Assembly: GCA_023410155.1 (NCBI GenBank)
Contig: JAEYQF010000002.1
Coordinates: forward strand, 1 to 32,860
From: Verrucomicrobiota bacterium
Lineage (GTDB): Bacteria; Verrucomicrobiota; Verrucomicrobiia; Opitutales; Opitutaceae
DNA: 32,860 bases
Reading direction: 5' to 3'
Program-made: the position numbers and the translations under genes
Part shown: positions 14,824 through 23,478 of the stretch, in pieces
Numbering within the stretch: the first letter of the stretch is position 1
Layout of the letters: each line of letters begins with the position of its first letter
Notes under the pieces: generated by a model
Databases searched by the model: none
What the model saw: the letters and a program-made list of their open reading frames with translations, nothing else
What the model was told of the DNA's origin: nothing

Positions 14824-15297
14824 ATGGTGGCTGACGTGACGATACGAAAGGCGACGGTGGATGATCTGCCGGCGCTTCTGCCGCTTTTCAGAGATTATCA
14901 GGCGCATCACGGGGCACTGACCACGGCTTCGGAAGAGCACACCAGAGAGGTCCTGCGTTCCCATTTGCAGGACGGTGAGCGGGGGTTCGTGTTGGTCGCG
15001 ATCTCGGGCGGAGGGTTGGTGGGTTTCGCGGGAGTTTACCTGACTGCGTCCGGCTTGATTGCGGAGCGAATCGCTCATCTGGGAGATCTTTTTGTGGTTT
15101 CCGAGCAGCGGAGGAAGGGGATTGCCACGCATTTGTTCGAAGCCGTTTCGCGAGAGTCGGCCGAGAGGGGGATCAGCCTTGTTCGTTGGCTGTCGCTCGA
15201 AGCGAATTCGAAGTTGAACGAGTGGTATGGTCGCTTGGTGCCGCCAGCTGGGACCTTCCAATTGTTTCTCAGGCCGACGGGCGCGCGTCGGGCTTGA
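14824..15297 (+). CDS. GNAT-family N-acetyltransferase
   Basis: A 157-residue acetyl-CoA-dependent acyltransferase of the GNAT fold. The N-terminus VTIRKATVDDLPALLPLFRD is the usual first strand and helix, and LGDLFVVSEQRRKGIATHLF contains motif A with the RRKGIA pyrophosphate-binding loop near residues 95-100. A late helix (LNEWYGRLVPP) matches motif B. The substrate cannot be predicted. It follows yjbQ by 6 bases. An ATG at 14824 was taken as the start. Confidence 0.9.
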   Translation: MVADVTIRKATVDDLPALLPLFRDYQAHHGALTTASEEHTREVLRSHLQDGERGFVLVAISGGGLVGFAGVYLTASGLIAERIAHLGDLFVVSEQRRKGIATHLFEAVSRESAERGISLVRWLSLEANSKLNEWYGRLVPPAGTFQLFLRPTGARRA

Positions 15298-15352
15298 TTG
15301 ATTTTCGGCAGGGGCGGAGTCCGGTCCGCGCGCATCGGTGTGGTCTGCGGAA

Positions 15353-15388
15353 ATGCAAAAGCGGGACCGCTCATGGCGAGTCCCGCTT
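15353..15388 (-). terminator. Terminator of the class I fumarase gene
   Basis: AAGCGGGAC (15359-15367) pairs with GTCCCGCTT (15380-15388). Read on the minus strand the hairpin is followed by TTTTGC, as expected for a terminator of the leftward fumarase gene. The plus strand lacks a T tract. Confidence 0.75.
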
Positions 15389-15412
15389 GCAACGGCAATC
15401 AGTGATCGGGGT

Positions 15413-17053
15413 CTATTTTCCCGGAGCGCAGATTCCGCAGACGTTCACGAAGAAGTCGTTGCCCTTGTCATCGACAAGGATGAACGCGGGGAAATCTTTC
15501 ACTTCGATCTTCCACACGGCTTCCATGCCGAGTTCGGGATACTCGAGCGTCTCGACCTTGGTGATGTTTTCCTTGGCCAGAATCGCCGCGGGCCCGCCGA
15601 TGGAGCCAAGATAGAACCCGCCGAATTTTTTGCACGCGTCCGTCACGACTTTGCTGCGATTGCCTTTGGCGAGCATCACCATCGAGCCTCCGAGCGATTG
15701 GAACAGGTCGACGTAGCTGTCCATGCGGCCTGCGGTCGTGGGGCCGAAGGAGCCGGAGGCGTAGCCTGTCGGCGTCTTGGCGGGACCGGCGTAGTAGACC
15801 GGGTGATCCTTGAAATACTGAGGAAGTCCCTGGCCTGAATCGACACGCTCCTTGAGTTTCGCGTGCGCAATGTCGCGCGCGACGATCACGGGGCCGGAGA
15901 GCGAGAGGCGCGTCGTGACGGGATACTTCGAGAGTTCCGCGCGGATCTCGGCCATCGGACGATTGAGGTCGACGTTGACGATCTTGTCGTCCTTCAGCGT
16001 GCGCTCGCTGGCGGGGATGAAGCGACCGGGATTGGTCTCCATCTTTTCGATGAAGATGCCGTCCTTGGTGATCTTGGCCTTGATGTTGCGGTCGGCCGAG
16101 CAGGAGACGCCGACGCCGACCGGACAACTCGCGCCGTGGCGCGGCAGACGGACGACACGCACATCGAGTGCGAAATACTTGCCGCCGAACTGTGCCCCGA
16201 TGCCGCTCTGTTGCGCAATCTTCAGGATCTTAGCCTCCATTTCGAGATCTCGGAAGGCGCGGCCGTGCTCATTGCCGGTGGTCGGAAGCGCGTCGAGATA
16301 CTTGGCGGATGCGAGCTTCACCGTCTTCAGGCACGCTTCGGCGCTGGTGCCGCCGATCACGAACACGAGGTGATAGGGCGGACAGGCCGCGGTGCCGAGA
16401 TAGGAGAGCTTCTCGGTGACGAACTTCTCGAGACTCTTCGGGTTGAGCAGCGCTTTCGTTTCCTGAAAAAGGAACGTCTTGTTGGCCGAACCGCCGCCTT
16501 TCGCGACGAAGAGGAATTTATAGGCGTCGCCCTCAGTGGCGTAGATGTCGACTTGGGCAGGGAGATTGGTGCCGGTGTTGACCTCTTTCCAGAGATCGAG
16601 CGGCGCGGTCTGCGAGTAGCGGAGGTTCTCCTTGGTGTAGCATTCGTAGACGCCCTTGCTGAGGAACTCGGCGTCGTTGACCCCGGTCCAAACCTGCTGG
16701 CCTTTTTTTGCCACGATCGTGGCGGTGCCGGTGTCCTGGCAAAACGGCAAGATGCCCTCGGCCGCGATTTCGGCGTTCTTCAAGAGTGTGAGCGCCACGT
16801 AGCGATCGTTGGCGGAGGCCTCGGGGTCGTCGAGGATCGCGGCGACCTGCGCGAGGTGCTTGGGGCGCAGCATGAATGAACAGTCGTGCATCGCCTGCTG
16901 GGCCACAAATGCCAGCGCCTCAGGCGCAACTTTCAGAATCTCTTTCCCTTCGAAAATCGTGGTGCTCACGCCCTCTTTCGAGACGAGGCGATACTCGGTG
17001 TCGTCGGGGCCGAGCGGGAAGGGGTCTTGGTAGAAAAACGGCGGAGTAGCCAT
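15413..17053 (-). CDS. fumA: Fumarate hydratase class I (iron-sulfur type)
   Basis: A 546-residue class I fumarase that binds a [4Fe-4S] cluster and hydrates fumarate to malate; such enzymes are oxygen-sensitive. With the ATG at 17053 the cluster cysteines fall at Cys105 (PFCQDTGT), Cys224 (GTAACPPYH) and Cys318 (GVSCSADR), the same numbers as in E. coli FumA, which supports this start over an upstream frame extension of 24 residues. The C-terminal beta domain (TTRLSLSGPVIVARDIAHAK and GPTTAGRMDSYVDL) is fused as in the single-chain FumA/B form. It has its own terminator and faces the GNAT gene convergently. It coexists with fumC nearby, giving oxygen-stable and oxygen-labile isozymes. Confidence 0.97.
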   Translation of the reverse strand: MATPPFFYQDPFPLGPDDTEYRLVSKEGVSTTIFEGKEILKVAPEALAFVAQQAMHDCSFMLRPKHLAQVAAILDDPEASANDRYVALTLLKNAEIAAEGILPFCQDTGTATIVAKKGQQVWTGVNDAEFLSKGVYECYTKENLRYSQTAPLDLWKEVNTGTNLPAQVDIYATEGDAYKFLFVAKGGGSANKTFLFQETKALLNPKSLEKFVTEKLSYLGTAACPPYHLVFVIGGTSAEACLKTVKLASAKYLDALPTTGNEHGRAFRDLEMEAKILKIAQQSGIGAQFGGKYFALDVRVVRLPRHGASCPVGVGVSCSADRNIKAKITKDGIFIEKMETNPGRFIPASERTLKDDKIVNVDLNRPMAEIRAELSKYPVTTRLSLSGPVIVARDIAHAKLKERVDSGQGLPQYFKDHPVYYAGPAKTPTGYASGSFGPTTAGRMDSYVDLFQSLGGSMVMLAKGNRSKVVTDACKKFGGFYLGSIGGPAAILAKENITKVETLEYPELGMEAVWKIEVKDFPAFILVDDKGNDFFVNVCGICAPGK

Positions 17054-17183
17054 CCGGCGACGATGGTGGCGCTCATCGTTCGAGACAAGCGATGTCGCGG
17101 CACGCCGGCCGGTTAGCAGAGGCAAACAGCCGGGGCATTAGGGCTCTCGCGTCACGGCGCGTGAGTCCTTCGCCTGTGCCGTT

Positions 17184-18455
17184 TTAAGTAGGGGGAGATT
17201 CGCCGTTCTCTGCCACCATGCGACGGATCACCTCGTGGAAACGCGGGAGGTCTCCACTGCCCACGACTTCTCCGGGAGATGCCGCCCATCCGCTCGCGCT
17301 GGGCCACACGCCGTGCTGCACGAAGGCTTCCTGTGCAGCCGGCAAGCCGCCCACTGACAGGTAATCCTTCTGATCCTTGTCATCGCGCGATTGGACCACG
17401 TGTTCGCCGGCGATCGGAGTGATTTTGCCACTGGAAACATAAGCGAGGTCGTGGAGCGCCACGAACGGCCGCGAGTCGCTCAGCGTCGTGGCAGGCCGGG
17501 AACTCTCGCCCCGCAGATAGCGGACATATTCGGAATGGTTTTCCAGCAGCGGATCGAAGGGCTCGAGCGGCAGTCGATCGACGCGCCCGCTGGTCCAACG
17601 CACTTCCGCCATTTGCCCGATCACGTAGCGGATGGTGGCCTGCTCGCAGATAACGATTTCGGCCTGGGAAGCCGGACCCGCGCAGGCGTGGGAAACGGCG
17701 ACGCGCATGTTCACGCCCCCGGTGGTGTCCGCTTCGACGAAGAACGTATCCGCGCCTTGGATACTGTGTGCGCGGTAGAGTTCGCCGCGCACCGCGTTCA
17801 GTTGTGCCCAGCTCATGAGATCGCCGCGGCCGGCCCAAAACAGCAGGTTATGCACGAAATGGGCGAGGGCATTGCCGAGGCAGGAGTCGAGCACCAGCCG
17901 ACCATCGAGTTCAAGACGACCGGCCCAGGGAGCGCGGCGGAAATAGTCCACCGGCCGCGGCCAGAGCGCCGACAGCGTGGTGCCGCGCACGGCTCCGAAC
18001 TCGCCCGCGAGCAACCGCTCTTTGAGCGCCAGGCGGGTTGGCTCAATGATGAAGTTGAAACCTACCAGGGACGCGCGGCGCAGGACCGCATCCCGCTGGA
18101 TCATGCGGTCGAGTTCTGAGTAATCGAGGGTCGGCGGCTTCTCCAGATAGCACGGGAGCCCGAGAGCGGCAGCGGCCGCGTGCATCTCGGCGTGGAGCTG
18201 GATCGGCGTAGGCACGACCACCATGTCGAGTTCGGCGTGGCAGCTCTCGAGCATCGCGCGATAGTCGGAGAACACCCGCACGCCGCGCGGGCCGAGCTGC
18301 CACGGCTGGTGGAGCGATTCGAAGCGCGCCGGCTCCGGGTCGCAGGTGCACACCAGGCGCATCAACCCGCGGTCTTCCAGCTTGCGCACTGTGTCGTGAT
18401 GCGCACCGGCGAATCCGCCCATCCCGATGATGCCAATACGCAGGGGCGGCTTCAC
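17184..18455 (-). CDS. Gfo/Idh/MocA-family oxidoreductase
   Basis: A 423-residue NAD(P)-dependent sugar or sugar-derivative dehydrogenase. The N-terminal Rossmann motif GIIGMGGFAGAHH lies at about 8-20 and the EKP motif, with its catalytic Lys, at 105-107 (YLEKPPTLD). The C-terminal alpha/beta domain completes the family architecture, with an extra tail of about 60 residues. The start is GTG at 18455, overlapping the stop of kdsD by 4 bases (GTGA), so the two are translationally coupled. The substrate is unknown; coupling to a Kdo-pathway isomerase suggests surface-sugar metabolism, but this is inference. Confidence 0.9.
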   Translation of the reverse strand: MKPPLRIGIIGMGGFAGAHHDTVRKLEDRGLMRLVCTCDPEPARFESLHQPWQLGPRGVRVFSDYRAMLESCHAELDMVVVPTPIQLHAEMHAAAAALGLPCYLEKPPTLDYSELDRMIQRDAVLRRASLVGFNFIIEPTRLALKERLLAGEFGAVRGTTLSALWPRPVDYFRRAPWAGRLELDGRLVLDSCLGNALAHFVHNLLFWAGRGDLMSWAQLNAVRGELYRAHSIQGADTFFVEADTTGGVNMRVAVSHACAGPASQAEIVICEQATIRYVIGQMAEVRWTSGRVDRLPLEPFDPLLENHSEYVRYLRGESSRPATTLSDSRPFVALHDLAYVSSGKITPIAGEHVVQSRDDKDQKDYLSVGGLPAAQEAFVQHGVWPSASGWAASPGEVVGSGDLPRFHEVIRRMVAENGESPPT

Positions 18456-19438
18456 ACGATCTTCAGTTTGGGCAGGTCTTGGCCGTCGATCAGTCCGACT
18501 GGCCTTCCTTTCGCGTCGATGACGATAAGGTCGTCGATCTTATGCGCCTCGAACAGGCGCAAGGCATCGACCCCGAGCGCGTTCTCGGAGATGACCTTGG
18601 GGTTGCGCGTCATGAAAGTGGAAACGGGCTTCTGCAGAAAATCCGGCCCCGTGAGAGCGCTGCGCCGGAAGTCACCATCCGTCAGGATGCCCGTGAGTTT
18701 TCCGGTCTTCGCATGGACAAGGGCGATGCTCCCGGACTTCGCGCGCGTCATGGCGAGGATGGCATCCTGCGTGGACAGGTTCTCCTTCGCCACCGGCAGG
18801 CGATCACCGCGCCGCATGATGTCGCGCACGCGCAGCAAGAGTCCGCCGAGGTTTCCCGCGGGGTGATAGCGAGCGAAGTCGTCGCGGGTAAATCCACGGT
18901 CCTCTAGCAGGACCATTGCGAGCGCATCGCCCAGCGCGAGGGCCGCTGTCGTGCTGGCGGTCGGTGCGAGCGCCAGGGGGCACGCCTCACGCGGCACTTG
19001 GTAGATCAGGCGGTAGTCTGCGTTCTTCGCCAGATCGGAGTCGACGTTCTTGGTGAAAGCCACGAGCCGCACCTCCTGCCGTTTGAGCACCGGCACCAGG
19101 CGCAGCACCTCTTCCGTCTGGCCACTGTTGCTTAACATGATCGCGAGGTCGCCGGCCATGCAGAGCCCCAGGTCGCCGTGCAGCGCTTGCGTGGCATCGA
19201 GGAAGGTCGACGTCACGCCCGTGCTGTTGAATGTGCCCGTGAGCTTCTGCGCGATGTGTGCGGACTTGCCGACGCCGGTGAAGATCAGCTTCCGGCCCGC
19301 CGCGATCGTCTCGGTAATTCCCTGAAAGGTCGCGACGAACTCGGGGCCAAGCGCACCAGCCGTGGCTTCCAGCGCCTCCGTCTCCAACCGTATGCAAGCA
19401 CGCGCGCGGGAAAGGACGGTTTTAGTTGTGAGCGCCAT
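18452..19438 (-). CDS. kdsD: KpsF/GutQ-type D-arabinose 5-phosphate isomerase
   Basis: A 328-residue enzyme that isomerises ribulose 5-phosphate to arabinose 5-phosphate, the first step to Kdo of lipopolysaccharide. The SIS domain shows FTGVGKSAHIA at about 53-63 and MLSNSGQTEE at 101-110, with HPAGNLGGLLL ending it. Two CBS domains follow (about 205-262 and 268-325). This SIS-CBS-CBS order and the length match KdsD. It is the first gene of a leftward pair with the Gfo/Idh gene, and it is divergent from the LysM lipoprotein gene with 76 bases between the starts. Its presence supports a Gram-negative envelope. Confidence 0.95.
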   Translation of the reverse strand: MALTTKTVLSRARACIRLETEALEATAGALGPEFVATFQGITETIAAGRKLIFTGVGKSAHIAQKLTGTFNSTGVTSTFLDATQALHGDLGLCMAGDLAIMLSNSGQTEEVLRLVPVLKRQEVRLVAFTKNVDSDLAKNADYRLIYQVPREACPLALAPTASTTAALALGDALAMVLLEDRGFTRDDFARYHPAGNLGGLLLRVRDIMRRGDRLPVAKENLSTQDAILAMTRAKSGSIALVHAKTGKLTGILTDGDFRRSALTGPDFLQKPVSTFMTRNPKVISENALGVDALRLFEAHKIDDLIVIDAKGRPVGLIDGQDLPKLKIV

Positions 19439-19514
19439 TTATGATTTGAGTCGCAGGAAGAGTCTGCGGAATTTACGCGCCACGAACCTCCGTTCAATTC
19501 CTTTTCCTGACCTG

Positions 19515-20456
19515 ATGCGCACCCTCCGGCTCTTCCTGTTCTGTCTCGCCCTGCTCGGCTGGGGCCTGACGACCGGTTGCGAGCGCAACGCCAGCTCCGC
19601 ACTCTCCGCCGAGGCCGACGATCCCAACTATCGTCAGGCGCAACAGCTCGGCCGCCAAGGGCGCAGCCAGGAGGCGCTCGCGTTCTATCTCAAGCTCATC
19701 TCCAAACGCGGTGACTCCGCGCCCGAGTCGCACCTCGAGGCCGGCCTGATCTACCTGCAGCATATCAAGGATCCGCTCGCGGCCATCTACCACTTCCGCA
19801 AATACCTCGAGCTGCAGCCCAACTCGCGACAGGCCGTCTACGTGCGCGGACTCGTCGATACCGCGAAACGCGAGTTCGCCCGCACGCTTCCGGCACAACC
19901 TCTCGAAAGTCAGGCCGAGCGGCTCGACATGCTCGATCAGATCGAGCGACTGCAACGCGACAACGAACAGCTCCGCGCCGAACTCGCGGCCGCTCGTGCG
20001 GGCGGCGGCGCTGTCACCGTCACCAGCCGGGCGACGCTACAATCATCTCCGCCGGTGCAACGCGCCCGGAGCACGGACGACTCGCAGCCCCGACCGTTCT
20101 TCACTGCGCCCGCTGCCGCGTCTGCCGCCGCCGCAGATTCGTCCTATACGCCCGCGGCAGCGGAGGAAGAATCGCCAGTCTCCCTCGCACGCGAAGAGCC
20201 TGTCGCCTCCGCGCCCGCGGCCACTCGACCCAACCTTGGCATCGCACAGCCGCCCACGCGGCCCACTCTCTCACGGCCCACGCCGCCGGCCGGGTCCGCT
20301 CGCCGCCACACGGTCCAGAAGGGAGACACGCTCTTCAACTTGGCGCACCGTTACTACGGCGACCGCTCCCGCTGGCGCGATATCTACCAGGCCAACCGCG
20401 ACCAGATGCCGAGTGAGAATTCCATCCGCATCGGCATGGAGCTGCGCATCCCGTAG
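19515..20456 (+). CDS. LysM-domain lipoprotein with TPR-like and coiled-coil regions
   Basis: A 313-residue envelope protein. The ATG at 19515 gives a lipoprotein signal peptide (LRLFLFCLALLGWGLTTGC, acylated Cys22); an earlier in-frame ATG at 19362 overlaps the divergent gene and would bury this signal. Residues about 33-115 form a TPR-like repeat region (QAQQLGRQGRSQEALAFYL and LAAIYHFRKYLELQPNSRQA). A short coiled coil follows (LDQIERLQRDNEQLRAEL), then a long Ala/Pro/Ser-rich linker and a C-terminal LysM domain from about 263 (HTVQKGDTLFNLAHRYYGD) that should bind peptidoglycan. Likely role: anchoring or cell-wall-linked assembly; partner unknown. The aminotransferase gene begins 22 bases later. 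Confidence 0.85.
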   Translation: MRTLRLFLFCLALLGWGLTTGCERNASSALSAEADDPNYRQAQQLGRQGRSQEALAFYLKLISKRGDSAPESHLEAGLIYLQHIKDPLAAIYHFRKYLELQPNSRQAVYVRGLVDTAKREFARTLPAQPLESQAERLDMLDQIERLQRDNEQLRAELAAARAGGGAVTVTSRATLQSSPPVQRARSTDDSQPRPFFTAPAAASAAAADSSYTPAAAEEESPVSLAREEPVASAPAATRPNLGIAQPPTRPTLSRPTPPAGSARRHTVQKGDTLFNLAHRYYGDRSRWRDIYQANRDQMPSENSIRIGMELRIP

Positions 20457-20478
20457 TGGGTCGCGGTCGAGCTTTTCC

Positions 20479-21630
20479 ATGCCCAGCACCTCCCTCCGCA
20501 CGGCGGTTTTCACCGAGTCGTTGATCCGCGAAATGTCGCGCGTCGCCGCGAAACACGGCGCGATCAATCTCGCCCAAGGTTTCCCGGATTGGGATCCCCC
20601 GGCCGCGCTCGTGCAGGCCGGTCGCGATGCGATGGACAGCGGTCGTCACCAATACGCTGTCACGTGGGGCTCGCCCGAACTTCGCACCGCACTCGGTGCG
20701 AAACTCACGCGCTTCCTAGGCGTGCCCATCGATGCCGACCGCGAACTCGTCGTCACGTGCGGCGCGACGGAGGCGATGATGGTGGCGATGATGACCGTGT
20801 GCGATCCCGGCGATCGCGTCGGCATGTTCTCGCCGTTCTACGAAAACTACTCGGCCGACGCGATTCTCACGGGAGCGGCGCCCGTGCATGTCCCGCTGCA
20901 TCCGCCCACCTACCGCTTCGATCCCGACGAACTGCGTCGAGCGTTCGCCAGCGGTCTCAAGGCCTTTGTGCTCTGCAATCCGTCGAACCCGTGCGGACGG
21001 GTCTTCACCCGTGACGAACTGTTGCAGATCGCTGCGCTCGCGGAGGAGTTCGACGTCTTCGTGCTCACCGACGAAGTCTACGAACACATCGTCTTCGCGC
21101 CGCACCGACACACGTATTTCGCGACGCTGCCCGGCATGGCCAAGCGCACGCTCATGTGCTCGTCGCTTTCGAAGACGTTTTCGATCACCGGCTGGCGCCT
21201 CGGCTACGTGCACGCGGCGCCGGAGATCATCGCGCAGGCTCGCAAGGTTCACGACTTCCTCACCGTCGGTGCCGCTGCTCCGCTGCAACACGCGGTCGTC
21301 ACTGCGCTCAATTTCCCCGCGAGCTATTACGACGAACTCGCGGCGGAATACGCGACCTCGCGCGACGTGCTGCTCGGTTATCTTGATCAGACCGGGCTCA
21401 ACTACACGCAACCCGAAGGCGCCTATTTCGTGATGCTCGACATCTCGCCCTTCGGCTACGCGAGCGATGTCGAGTTTGCTCACTGGATGACGCGCGAGAT
21501 CGGCGTCGCACCCGTGCCGGGCTCCAGCTTTTTCGCACACAAGGAAAACCGCTACGTGCGCCTCAACTTCGCCAAGAAGCCCGCGACGCTGCACGCTGCC
21601 GGTGAGCGCCTGCTGAAACTGCGGCGCTAA
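20479..21630 (+). CDS. Class I/II pyridoxal-phosphate aminotransferase
   Basis: A 383-residue fold type I aminotransferase. NLAQGFPDWDPP near the N-terminus, GATEAMMVAMM, CNPSNPCGRVFTRDEL and LTDEVYEHIVF (PLP-phosphate and pyridine contacts) precede the Schiff-base lysine Lys232 in SSLSKTFSITGWRLGY; YVRLNFAKK near the C-terminus holds the carboxylate-binding Arg. The pattern is closest to the kynurenine/methionine aminotransferase branch, but substrate cannot be fixed. The ATG at 20479 is chosen because the longer frame from 19996 overlaps the LysM gene and is low-complexity Arg/Pro sequence. Confidence 0.93.
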   Translation: MPSTSLRTAVFTESLIREMSRVAAKHGAINLAQGFPDWDPPAALVQAGRDAMDSGRHQYAVTWGSPELRTALGAKLTRFLGVPIDADRELVVTCGATEAMMVAMMTVCDPGDRVGMFSPFYENYSADAILTGAAPVHVPLHPPTYRFDPDELRRAFASGLKAFVLCNPSNPCGRVFTRDELLQIAALAEEFDVFVLTDEVYEHIVFAPHRHTYFATLPGMAKRTLMCSSLSKTFSITGWRLGYVHAAPEIIAQARKVHDFLTVGAAAPLQHAVVTALNFPASYYDELAAEYATSRDVLLGYLDQTGLNYTQPEGAYFVMLDISPFGYASDVEFAHWMTREIGVAPVPGSSFFAHKENRYVRLNFAKKPATLHAAGERLLKLRR

Positions 21631-21735
21631 GCTCGGCGCGCGAGCCTCAGTGTTTCGCCGACGCCTCGGGGCGGTGAACTGGGCAGGGTGTGGTGGGTCT
21701 AGCCCTGCACCTCTTCCCAACCCGCTGCTCCCGCC

Positions 21736-21939
21736 ATGAACAAACCTTTTTCCATCGTGCTCCTCGTCGTCGGCGTGATCCTCGTGATCTACGGTATCAG
21801 CGCTGGCGAGTCCGTCGCCTCGGAAGTCTCCGAGGCCGTGTCCGGCACTCCGACCAACCGCACCATCTGGCTCTTGGTCGTGGGCATCATCGCCGGCCTG
21901 CTCGGACTTTTCGGTCTGCTGCGCGGTCCCAAAGTCTGA
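21736..21939 (+). CDS. DUF3185 family small membrane protein
   Basis: A 67-residue protein with two hydrophobic spans (FSIVLLVVGVILVIYGI and IWLLVVGIIAGLLGLFGLL) joined by a loop with SAGESVASEVSEAVSGTPTN, which matches the DUF3185 pattern. Function unknown; it should sit in the inner membrane as a hairpin. About 105 bases separate it from the aminotransferase; the gap holds a GCAGGG/CCCTGC inverted repeat at about 21684-21709 of unknown meaning. Confidence 0.85.
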   Translation: MNKPFSIVLLVVGVILVIYGISAGESVASEVSEAVSGTPTNRTIWLLVVGIIAGLLGLFGLLRGPKV

Positions 21940-21947
21940 TTGCGCTC

Positions 21948-22035
21948 CGTCCCGATCGGGTCCGCACCTCGGCCCGACCCGGTGCGCACCGTGTCTCGAC
22001 TCGAGCCGAACATAGGCTCGACTCAGGCCAGATGT
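21948..22035 (+). repeat. Array C of the 22-nt tandem repeat, four units
   Basis: Units of 22 bases start at 21948, 21970, 21992 and 22014. The first two end in CGCACC, units 3 and 4 share CTCGACTC. The array sits directly after the DUF3185 stop, between convergent genes, and is followed 12 bases later by a CACAG-type box. Confidence 0.75.
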
Positions 22036-22041
22036 CGTTGA

Positions 22042-22111
22042 ACCACAGGAGCACAGACGACACGGAGTAAACGCATTCGCGTGGGATAGCTATTGGCCGT
22101 GCCTCTGTGGT
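22042..22111. repeat. CACAG-type imperfect inverted repeat
   Basis: ACCACAGGAGCAC (22042-22054) and GTGCCTCTGTGGT (22099-22111) are near-perfect inverted arms (11 of 13 pair). The stretch GGAGCACAGACGACACGGAG at 22048-22067 is nearly repeated at 31794-31813, also just after a 22-nt array. It may be a folded intergenic element acting for the convergent genes; function unknown. Confidence 0.55.
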
Positions 22112-22124
22112 CCCCACTCGGGAC

Positions 22125-23465
22125 TCACGTCGAGCGCAGCGCTTCGTCGATCGCAGCGATGACGAAATCGATCTCCGCCGGGCCGATGCACAAGGGCGGA
22201 GTGATGCGCAGCGTGTTGCTGTGCAACCCGCTCTTGCCAATCAACAGGCCGAGTTCGCGCGTGCGTTCGAACACACGCGCGCATTCCGCCTTCGCAGGCT
22301 CTTTCGAAGTGCGATCCTTCACGAGCTCCACGCCCGCAAGCAAACCCGCCCCGCGCACGTCGCCGATCAACACGTGTTTCTCCGCGAGTTTTTCGAGGCC
22401 GGTGCGTAAACGGCGGCCCATTTCGAGCGCGTTGTCCTGCAGTTTCTCCTGCGTGATCACTTCGAGCACCGCGCGACCTTGTGCGCAGGAAACAGGATTG
22501 CCGCCGAACGTATTGAAATGAAGCCGCGCGGCGTGCGAGGCCGCTATCTGCGGCGTGGTGACCACGGCGGCGAGTGGGGCCCCATTACCGATGCCCTTCG
22601 CGAGCGTGACGATGTCGGGGACGACGCCTTGCGTCTCGAAGCCCCAGAAACGCGTGCCGGTGCGCCCGAAGCCCGCCTGCACTTCGTCAGCAATGCAGAG
22701 GCCGCCGGCCGCGCGCACGTGCTCGTAGGCATGGCGCAAATAGCCGTCGGGCAACACCACTGCGCCGCCCACGCCTTGGATCGACTCGGCGAAGAAGGCG
22801 GCGACACGCCCCGAGGTGCCGAACTGGATGAGATCGCGCACATCTTCGGCGTAGTGGCGCCCCGCGTCCGGGTCGTCGCGTCCGAACGGGCCGCGATAGG
22901 TGTCGGGCATGCGTGCGTGATGCACGCCGAAGGTCTGGGGCACGTTGAACTTCCACGTGTTTTGCGAGGTGAGACCCATCGTGGCGGCGCTGCCGCCGTG
23001 GTAGCCATTGCGCAACGCGATCACGTCGAAGTTGCCGGTGGCCGCGCGCGCGAGCGTGAGCGCGAGGTCGTTGGCCTCCGAGCCGGAGTTTACGAAGTAA
23101 ACGACCTTCAGCTCGCCTGGCATGCGCGCAGCGAGATCGCGCGCTTAGAGGGCGATCTCTGGATGCAGGTAGATCGTAGTGGTGTGTTGGATACGTTCCT
23201 GCTGGCGCCGCGCGGCCTCCAGCACGGCGGGATGCGAGTGGCCTACGCTCACCGTCACGATGCCGCCGAAGGCATCAAGATAGCGGCGGCCTTTCTCGTC
23301 GAACAACCAGCAGCCGTGTCCTTCCACGACCATCAGCGGGTGCTGGTAGTAATGAAACATGGCCGGCGAAAGAAACTCGCGGCGCAGCGCGAGCACCTCG
23401 CCGGCGGTGGGCCCGTCGTAGGGCTGGGGCTGATACGGGCAGGGCGGGAGAGGGATCGAGCTCAT
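22125..23465 (-). pseudogene. Class III aminotransferase (AGXT2-like) interrupted by one in-frame TAA
   Basis: The frame from ATG 23465 to TGA 22125 encodes a full-length class III PLP aminotransferase of 446 codons, except that codon 107 (23147-23145) is TAA. Both halves are in the same frame and join without loss: TIYLHPEIAL, stop, ARDLAARMPGELKVVYF. Relatives of the alanine-glyoxylate aminotransferase 2 type have a Tyr at this place, so a single TAC or TAT to TAA change would explain it. The rest is intact: VNSGSEANDL, CIADEVQAGFGRTG and the PLP lysine in VTLAKGIGNG (codon 290). Downstream translation could start at codon 115 but would lack the N-terminal part of the active site. Probably a recent pseudogene or a sequencing error. 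It starts 13 bases after the PH-domain gene. Confidence 0.88.
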
Positions 23466-23478
23466 CGCCCCCGCAGTC

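Noticed and set aside
17151..17182. A further single 22-nt unit between the class I fumarase and Gfo/Idh genes
   Set aside because: CGGCGCGTGAGTCCTTCGC resembles the unit only when a base is inserted, and there is no second copy beside it.
19996..20478. N-terminal extension of the class I aminotransferase
   Set aside because: It overlaps the LysM lipoprotein gene in another frame and is Arg/Pro-rich without similarity to aminotransferases.
23145..23147. Recoding of the stop as selenocysteine or pyrrolysine
   Set aside because: The codon is TAA, not TGA or TAG, and relatives have Tyr here rather than an unusual amino acid.
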